Assembly: GCA_900322165.1 (NCBI GenBank) | Contig: ONYR01000071.1 | Coordinates: 1-10,725, forward strand | From: an uncultured Eubacteriales bacterium | GTDB taxonomy: Bacteria; Bacillota; Clostridia; Lachnospirales; Bianqueaceae | Reading direction: 5' to 3' | DNA: 10,725 bases | Part shown: one piece after another, positions 5,950-10,725 of the stretch | Layout: the number at the start of each line of letters is the position of its first letter | How positions within the stretch are numbered: position 1 is the first letter of the stretch | Translations under genes and position numbers: made by a program | Notes under the pieces: generated by a model | The model's input: only the letters and a program-made list of their open reading frames with translations | Told to the model about the DNA's origin: nothing | The model's database searches: none

Positions 5950-7773
5950 ATGAAACCCATCAAGAGAGTACTCATTTTCATACTTACCTTATCTCTGGCT
6001 CTCTCCCTTGCTGCCTGCGGCAGCAAGGAGGGGAGCGGAGAGAACACCAAGCCTTCGATCTCGGGCGTGCAGGATCTGGTCGTTGAAGCCGGCTCCAGCA
6101 TCGATGTCCTGGCTGGTGTTACCGCTTCCGATGCTGAGGACGGTGATCTGACCGCCATGATCAGCGTCGAGGCAACCCCCGCACTTGATTTCCAGAACGG
6201 CAAAGCGACCCCGCAGAATGCCGGTGAATATGAGCTGGTTTACAGTGTCACCGACAAAGGCGGCGAGACCGCAGAAGCTTACGCGACTCTGACGGTTACC
6301 CGCCAGACCGGTGAAGCGATTCTGTTTAAGGAGTTCGATTTCAGCACGCAGACCGCTTCCGACGCTCACGGATGGGAAGTCCGTGTCGGCGAAACCGCAC
6401 AGGCTGCCGGTGAAATGAAGGAAGGCGCCTATGTGGTTGACATTGTCAACCCCGGCGATGGCGACGGTGCGATCCAGTTTGCAAAACCGGGCTTTGCTCT
6501 TGAAAAAGCAGACTACCGCGTTAAGATCTGGGTCAAATCCACAGTTCCGACCTATGCTCACCTGATCGTCCGCGACGAGAAGGCTGAGGAATGGACTACC
6601 TTCGCTGCGGTTTGGAATGCCCGCATTGAAGAGCATGTTGCTCCGATCGAAGTGACGTTTACCTCTGAAGGCGAAGGCAGCGCAGAACTGCTCCTGAACC
6701 TTGGCAAGATCACTCCGAACCCGGACAATGCTGCAGATACGACTCCTGAGAACTTCACGGTTACGATCGATAAGGTCGAGATCTACAAGATCACGGGTGA
6801 AGAGACGCAGGTTCCGGTTTATACTTCCGATTTCGCGACCGGCGAAGGCCTCACGGTTGAAGCTGGCGACGGCGCGGATGCAACGGCTGCCTACGAAGGC
6901 GATACCGCGATCGTCAATATCGCATCCTATCCGACCGAGGGCGGTGTTTGGAGCATCAAAGCGAACCTTGGCCTTGGCGGAATGGTCATCGAAGAGGGCG
7001 TGAAGTATTACTACAGCTTCACGGTCAACGCAGCCAACGGCATGGATGGTGAGTGCCTCGTTGAGAGCGAAACCCTGTACCATGAAGCACGCGTTAACTT
7101 CAACGGCTTCTCCGCTCCGGCAGGTGAGGATTACGTGATCTCCGGAACCTTCACCGCAGAGCGCGGTGTGAACGATCCGGTGATCCGTCTGCAGATCGGA
7201 AACGCTCCGGCAGGCATGACGAATAACACGATCGTGATCAAGAATGTGGAATTCGGAATGCTCGAAGGCGACAAGGAAGTCCTCAAGACCATCGAGAGCT
7301 TTGCTCCGATCGGCAAGGGCACCGCTTTTGAAAAGAGCGAGCAGTATCCTTGGGAAACCTTCAACGGTACCGACGAGGATAATGAGCACGGTGTCGGAAC
7401 GATCTATACCCTGGATGGCAGCCTGTTCTACCGCATCGATGATGGCGGCAATGTAGACTGGCACAACAAGCTGATCTGCCCCATCACCCTTCCGTCTGAC
7501 AGCTACTTCACGGTAGAGATCACGGCAAGAGCTACGAAACCGGTATCCTGCGGCTTCTTCCTGAACCCGGCAGGCGGCTGGGATCCTCGTATCTCCGAGG
7601 GCATTGATTTCACGACCGAAGAACAGACCTTTACCTTCACCACGACCGATCCGTTCATTCTGGATATGGACGTTGAACTGCTGTTCCAGTTCGGTTCTGC
7701 CGAGACAGCAGCCGCCGGCGACGTAACGATCGAGTTCACCAAGATCGTGATCTATCAGATGCCGATCATGTAA
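5950..7773 (+). CDS. Multi-module lipoprotein: Ig-like domain plus three probable CBM4/9-like beta-sandwich modules
   Basis: The protein has 607 residues, a signal peptide and a lipobox LAAC (Cys23), so it should sit on the cell surface. Residues about 40-117 fit a DUF5011-like Ig fold (VLAGVTASDAEDGDLT, later GEYELVYSVTD). Three segments follow, about 124-281, 288-437 and 447-607. The first closely follows the CBM4/9 pattern: opening FDF with a later GW, a central YRVKIWVKS strand, and a closing TVTIDKVEIY strand. The other two have similar openings and closing strands (IVIKNVEF, IEFTKIVIY), though with weaker resemblance. No catalytic motif was found. It sits between the importer's binding protein and the GH32 lipoprotein, 15 nt after the former. 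A role in holding a polysaccharide at the cell surface is inferred, comparable in function to surface glycan-binding proteins of Bacteroidetes. It could instead be a structural or enzyme-assisting protein. Confidence 0.85.
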   Translation: MKPIKRVLIFILTLSLALSLAACGSKEGSGENTKPSISGVQDLVVEAGSSIDVLAGVTASDAEDGDLTAMISVEATPALDFQNGKATPQNAGEYELVYSVTDKGGETAEAYATLTVTRQTGEAILFKEFDFSTQTASDAHGWEVRVGETAQAAGEMKEGAYVVDIVNPGDGDGAIQFAKPGFALEKADYRVKIWVKSTVPTYAHLIVRDEKAEEWTTFAAVWNARIEEHVAPIEVTFTSEGEGSAELLLNLGKITPNPDNAADTTPENFTVTIDKVEIYKITGEETQVPVYTSDFATGEGLTVEAGDGADATAAYEGDTAIVNIASYPTEGGVWSIKANLGLGGMVIEEGVKYYYSFTVNAANGMDGECLVESETLYHEARVNFNGFSAPAGEDYVISGTFTAERGVNDPVIRLQIGNAPAGMTNNTIVIKNVEFGMLEGDKEVLKTIESFAPIGKGTAFEKSEQYPWETFNGTDEDNEHGVGTIYTLDGSLFYRIDDGGNVDWHNKLICPITLPSDSYFTVEITARATKPVSCGFFLNPAGGWDPRISEGIDFTTEEQTFTFTTTDPFILDMDVELLFQFGSAETAAAGDVTIEFTKIVIYQMPIM

Positions 7774-7794
7774 AAAAGCGATTTTATCAGTTTC

Positions 7795-7820
7795 AGGGAG
7801 GATGTTTTTCCATCCTCCCT
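7795..7820 (+). terminator. Strong intergenic hairpin, possible partial terminator or mRNA-processing element
   Basis: AGGGAGGATG (7795-7804) and CATCCTCCCT (7811-7820) form a perfect 10-bp stem with a TTTTTC loop. The tail (ATTTCCCTATTTTC) is only loosely U-rich, so full intrinsic termination is doubtful. It starts 21 nt after the stop codon of the triple-module lipoprotein and ends 14 nt before the AGGAGG site of the next gene. It could lower expression of the downstream enzymes relative to the transporter, or protect the 3' end of the upstream transcript. Confidence 0.6.
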
Positions 7821-7845
7821 ATTTCCCTATTTTCAGGAGGCCGCT

Positions 7846-9402
7846 ATGACAAAAAGATTTTGGGCTGTTTTCCTTGTTTTGTGCCTGACGGTATCGCTGC
7901 TCGCGGGCTGCAGCTCGTCCAAAGGCCCGACCGCAGGAATTGATTTCGCCAAGGTTGATTACGATAAAGATTTTGCGTCGCTGCGCACGCCCGGCAGCCA
8001 GGAAGAAGCATACGATTATCAGCTCTTCTTCCTTCCGGAGAAGGACAGTGTGAGCCAGCCCTATGTAGGCGACCCGATGCCCTACTATGAGGATGGGGTT
8101 TTCTATCTTTACTATCTGAAGGAAGCCGGAGATTCGTACAATCACTCCATCTATCTGACTACCACCACCGATTTCATCACCTATACCGAGTATGATGACC
8201 CGGTGATCGAAGCCTCCCGCAGCGGCGGGCAGGACGGATGGGTCGGAACGGGCTCGGTCGTTAAGGTAGACGGCAAATACTATTTCTTCTACACCGGTCA
8301 TGCCGGCTCCGACTCCTATGAGTTCAAAGAGAAGATCATGGTCGCGGTAGGCGACAGCCCGCTTTCCTTCACGAAGATGGACGGCTGGGAGCTGACACCG
8401 CCGAGCGATCTGGGACAGAAGAATGATTTCCGTGATCCGCAGGCGTACTACAACGAGGAGACCGGCCGAATCGAGATGACCGTGACCGCTGCGCAGAGCG
8501 GTGTGGCGCGGATCATCAAGTTCAATCTGTCGAAAGATCTGAGCGATTCGGAATATGAAGGCGTGATCATGACGGATCCGACCGGCGATTTCTGGAATCT
8601 GGAATGCAGCGATACCTTCAAGCTCGGAGACAAATGGTACATTACCTATTCCGGGCAGGATGATACCCTCTGGTACGCTTATTCGGACGAGCATTACGGT
8701 CCCTACAGCGACCCGGTACGCATCGACGGCAAGCTGTTCTATGCGGCCAAACATGTGGAAGACGGAGTCAACAGCTACATGGTAGGCTGGGCACGCCGTT
8801 CCGAGTCTGCGTCTTCCACGCAGGAGGTTTCCGCGTGGGGCGGCAACCTGATCGTGCAGCAGCTGGAGCAGGGGGCAGACGGACGATTGATCCTTAAGCC
8901 GGTCGACGCTTACAAAGAGGCGTTCACGGATCGCCGCGAGCTGTGCTTCGACGACGTCGCCATCTCGATTGCCGGGGGTTCGAAATATGTTTACGAAGAG
9001 GCCTTTACCGCCTATGAGCGCTTCATGATCACCGGAGAGTTTACCTTCACCGGAACCGGAAGCTTTGGCCTGGCCTTTGACTATAACGGACGAGCAGATA
9101 AATATAAGATGATCTCGATCGATCCGGCAAACGGAACCTTAAGCCTGAAGTTTAATGAAGGCACCACGCCGATCACAGAGACCGCGGTTCAGCTTGAGAC
9201 CGGTAAGACCTATTCCTTCACCTACCTTCAGGAAGGTTCTGTCGGAACGTTCTATATCGACGGAGAAGCGGCTCTTACGGTTCGTCTGTATGGCGTGAGC
9301 GGAAAGTCGATCCGCGTATTTGCTTCGGGCAATACGGTCGATTGGACCAATCTTGCTGAATACACTATGCCGATGGAGGCCGCGTATGAAAACGCTGCTT
9401 GA
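7846..9402 (+). CDS. GH32-family lipoprotein, putative surface fructan-active enzyme
   Basis: The 518-residue protein has a signal peptide with lipobox LLAGC (Cys22) and is likely displayed on the cell surface. The five-bladed propeller motifs of GH32 are present. D76 in GDPMP occupies the nucleophile position, RDP (196-198) provides the transition-state-stabilising aspartate, and E253 in NLEC is the general acid/base. The canonical nucleophile motif is NDPNG, so this version is divergent, but all three acidic residues remain. A C-terminal beta-sandwich (about 372-512) matches the GH32 accessory domain. Known activities in the family include levanase, inulinase, invertase and fructotransferases; which applies here cannot be read from the sequence. 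Ribosome binding site AGGAGG (7835-7840) is 5 nt from the ATG, and the gene's end overlaps the start of the DUF624 gene. Confidence 0.88.
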   Translation: MTKRFWAVFLVLCLTVSLLAGCSSSKGPTAGIDFAKVDYDKDFASLRTPGSQEEAYDYQLFFLPEKDSVSQPYVGDPMPYYEDGVFYLYYLKEAGDSYNHSIYLTTTTDFITYTEYDDPVIEASRSGGQDGWVGTGSVVKVDGKYYFFYTGHAGSDSYEFKEKIMVAVGDSPLSFTKMDGWELTPPSDLGQKNDFRDPQAYYNEETGRIEMTVTAAQSGVARIIKFNLSKDLSDSEYEGVIMTDPTGDFWNLECSDTFKLGDKWYITYSGQDDTLWYAYSDEHYGPYSDPVRIDGKLFYAAKHVEDGVNSYMVGWARRSESASSTQEVSAWGGNLIVQQLEQGADGRLILKPVDAYKEAFTDRRELCFDDVAISIAGGSKYVYEEAFTAYERFMITGEFTFTGTGSFGLAFDYNGRADKYKMISIDPANGTLSLKFNEGTTPITETAVQLETGKTYSFTYLQEGSVGTFYIDGEAALTVRLYGVSGKSIRVFASGNTVDWTNLAEYTMPMEAAYENAA

Positions 9403-10027
9403 TATCGATAATCCCGTCATACGGTTCATTATCAAGATTTTTGACTGTATGGTACTCAGTGTCCTTTGGGCAGTGTTTTCCCTTCCGATCATTACCATGG
9501 GAGCCGCTTCCACCGCGCTTTATTCGGCAGTCTACCATCATATCCGGATGGAAGAGGGATATCTTTGGAAGAGCTTTTGGACCGCGTTTAAGGAAAACTT
9601 TAAGCGCTCCACGCTTTCGTGGCTTCCTCTTCTTGCCATGATCCTGTTTTTGGTTTATGATGTGGTGGCGCTGCGTGCTCTGATTCAGAACGGCAACCCA
9701 CTCGGAAGACTGTTCGGGGTGATCCTGGTTTTGATTTTGGTCGCGGGAGTCTGGGCCATGTTTCTCGCGGCTTACTGTGCCCGTTTTCAGGGAACGGTTA
9801 AGGATATGCTGCGTTTCAGCTTCTACCTCACGATGGCGCATCCGCTGCGTTCACTCGGCGTGCTTGTCGCAATCTGGGGGTCGGCCGCGCTTATTCTTAC
9901 GGTTCCGGGGCTGGCGGCGCTTCTGCCGGCTGTTGCCTGCTGGATCTCGAGTATACTGATCGAGCAGGTTTTTATGCTGCATCTTCGGCCGGAGAATGCG
10001 GAAAAAAAGAAAGAAGAGGATGAATAA
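9386..10027 (+). CDS. DUF624 (YesL-family) membrane protein
   Basis: The 213-residue protein has about five hydrophobic membrane segments. Its first (about 19-44), with VLWAVFSLPIITMGAAST, is the hallmark of DUF624. A following amphipathic stretch (YLWKSFWTAFKENFKRST) is also typical, and the C-terminus is highly charged (ENAEKKKEEDE). The frame is open from 9320, but the ATG at 9386 has GGAGG (9375-9379) at 6 nt spacing and is chosen. That start lies inside the GH32 gene, overlapping its last 17 nt, so translation is probably coupled. YesL-type proteins are repeatedly encoded beside LplB-type sugar transport and glycoside hydrolase genes in Firmicutes, but their molecular function is unknown. 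An accessory role in transport or in sensing is speculation. Confidence 0.88.
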   Translation: MKTLLDIDNPVIRFIIKIFDCMVLSVLWAVFSLPIITMGAASTALYSAVYHHIRMEEGYLWKSFWTAFKENFKRSTLSWLPLLAMILFLVYDVVALRALIQNGNPLGRLFGVILVLILVAGVWAMFLAAYCARFQGTVKDMLRFSFYLTMAHPLRSLGVLVAIWGSAALILTVPGLAALLPAVACWISSILIEQVFMLHLRPENAEKKKEEDE

Positions 10028-10029
10028 CT

Positions 10030-10725
10030 ATGAATCAGCGACTCCTGTTTGCCAGGGCTTATGAAGCGGACGCGTTAAAGCGGATCCCACCGGAAACCCG
10101 TCCGGCTTTTCACTTGACACCCTGCTGCGGCTGGATGAACGATCCGAACGGTTTTTCTTTCTACAAAGGAGAGTATCACCTGTTCTACCAATACAATCCG
10201 TATAAAACCGCGTGGGATGACATGCACTGGGGGCATGCGGTAAGCAATGACCTTCTGCACTGGCGCTATCTGCCCGCGGCGCTCGCGCCGGATGAATGGT
10301 ATGACGCGGACGGATGTTTTTCGGGCAATACCGTGGAGCTTGAGGACGGACGGCAGTTGATCCTGTATACCGGCGTTCGCAAACAGTCCCGTAACGGCTC
10401 GGAGAATCTGCAGGTGCAGTGCATTGCGGTGGGTGATGGGCTCAACTACGAGAAATACAGTAATAATCCGGTATTGACGGGCAAAGATCTTCCGAAAGGA
10501 CTGAGCCCGAATAACTTCCGCGACCCGAAGGTCTGGCGCACGGAAGACGGCCGTTACCGCTGCCTGGTGGGGGCTTGCAACAAAGATGAGCTCGGCCGGC
10601 TGCTTCTGTTTGAAAGCGAAGATGCTTTTACCTGGAAGTTTGTCAGTGTTTTGGCTGAGAATGACGGGCGCTTCGGCATGATGTGGGAATGCCCGGATTT
10701 CTTTGAGCTTGACGGAGAAAAGGTC
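10030..10725 (+). CDS. Cytoplasmic GH32 beta-fructofuranosidase, 3' end cut by window edge
   Basis: The first 232 residues are visible, about half of the family's usual 450-500. There is no signal peptide, so the enzyme should act in the cytoplasm. The catalytic motifs are canonical: WMNDPNG (35-41, nucleophile D38), FRDP (163-166, stabiliser D165) and WECPD (219-223, acid/base E220). The family hydrolyses beta-fructosidic bonds in sucrose, sucrose-6-phosphate, fructo-oligosaccharides or fructans. Delivery by an ABC importer implies unphosphorylated substrates, so a fructo-oligosaccharide or sucrose hydrolase fits better than a PTS-linked sucrose-6-phosphate hydrolase; this is inferred. The start lies 2 nt after the DUF624 stop codon, with a modest AAGAGG site (10014-10019) 10 nt upstream. 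Confidence 0.95.
   Translation, partial: MNQRLLFARAYEADALKRIPPETRPAFHLTPCCGWMNDPNGFSFYKGEYHLFYQYNPYKTAWDDMHWGHAVSNDLLHWRYLPAALAPDEWYDADGCFSGNTVELEDGRQLILYTGVRKQSRNGSENLQVQCIAVGDGLNYEKYSNNPVLTGKDLPKGLSPNNFRDPKVWRTEDGRYRCLVGACNKDELGRLLLFESEDAFTWKFVSVLAENDGRFGMMWECPDFFELDGEKV

Noticed and set aside
6701..7003. 100-codon plus-strand frame within the triple-module lipoprotein gene
   Set aside because: It is an out-of-frame reading rich in Arg and Ser with no domain signal, overlapped entirely by the real gene.
10030..10725. Naming the terminal gene as sucrose-6-phosphate hydrolase (scrB)
   Set aside because: No PTS sucrose transporter is visible and the neighbouring importer is ABC-type, so a phosphorylated substrate is not supported. 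The family assignment is certain but the exact substrate is not.

Overview
The window carries a carbohydrate-uptake and breakdown locus from a Gram-positive bacterium, most likely an anaerobic Clostridia-type Firmicute (Bacillota). The evidence is strong AGGAGG-type ribosome binding sites before most genes, lipobox signal peptides on three secreted proteins, an LplB-type ABC importer, a DUF624 (YesL-type) membrane protein and a LacI-family repressor. Base composition looks a little over 50% GC by eye. No RNA gene, insertion sequence, CRISPR array or attachment site was seen.

Layout: positions 1-842 hold a LacI/GalR-family regulator on the minus strand, cut off at its C-terminus by the window edge. 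Positions 843-1158 are a divergent control region with two near-identical 17-bp palindromes and a promoter for each direction. Everything after that is on the plus strand in one closely spaced run: an MsmK/UgpC-type ABC ATPase (1159-2313), two CUT1-type permeases (2332-3312 and 3327-4223), a large solute-binding lipoprotein (4252-5934), a lipoprotein with an Ig-like domain and three probable beta-sandwich glycan-binding modules (5950-7773), a strong hairpin (7795-7820), a GH32-type lipoprotein with an altered nucleophile motif (7846-9402), a DUF624 membrane protein (9386-10027), and a canonical cytoplasmic GH32 enzyme (10030 onward, cut off by the right edge).

How the genes may work together (inference): surface lipoproteins bind a fructan-type glycan and trim it, the ABC importer takes up the resulting oligosaccharides, and the cytoplasmic GH32 releases fructose. 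The LacI-type regulator would shut the locus down through the paired palindromes. The two GH32 proteins are the only direct indicators of substrate, and they point to beta-fructosides (inulin, levan, fructo-oligosaccharides or sucrose). The most novel parts are the triple-module lipoprotein, the GH32 lipoprotein with GDPMP in place of NDPNG, and the operator/regulator pair.

Four annotated starts depend on ribosome binding sites. For the second permease, the solute-binding protein and the DUF624 protein, a longer upstream reading frame exists but the internal ATG has the well-placed site.
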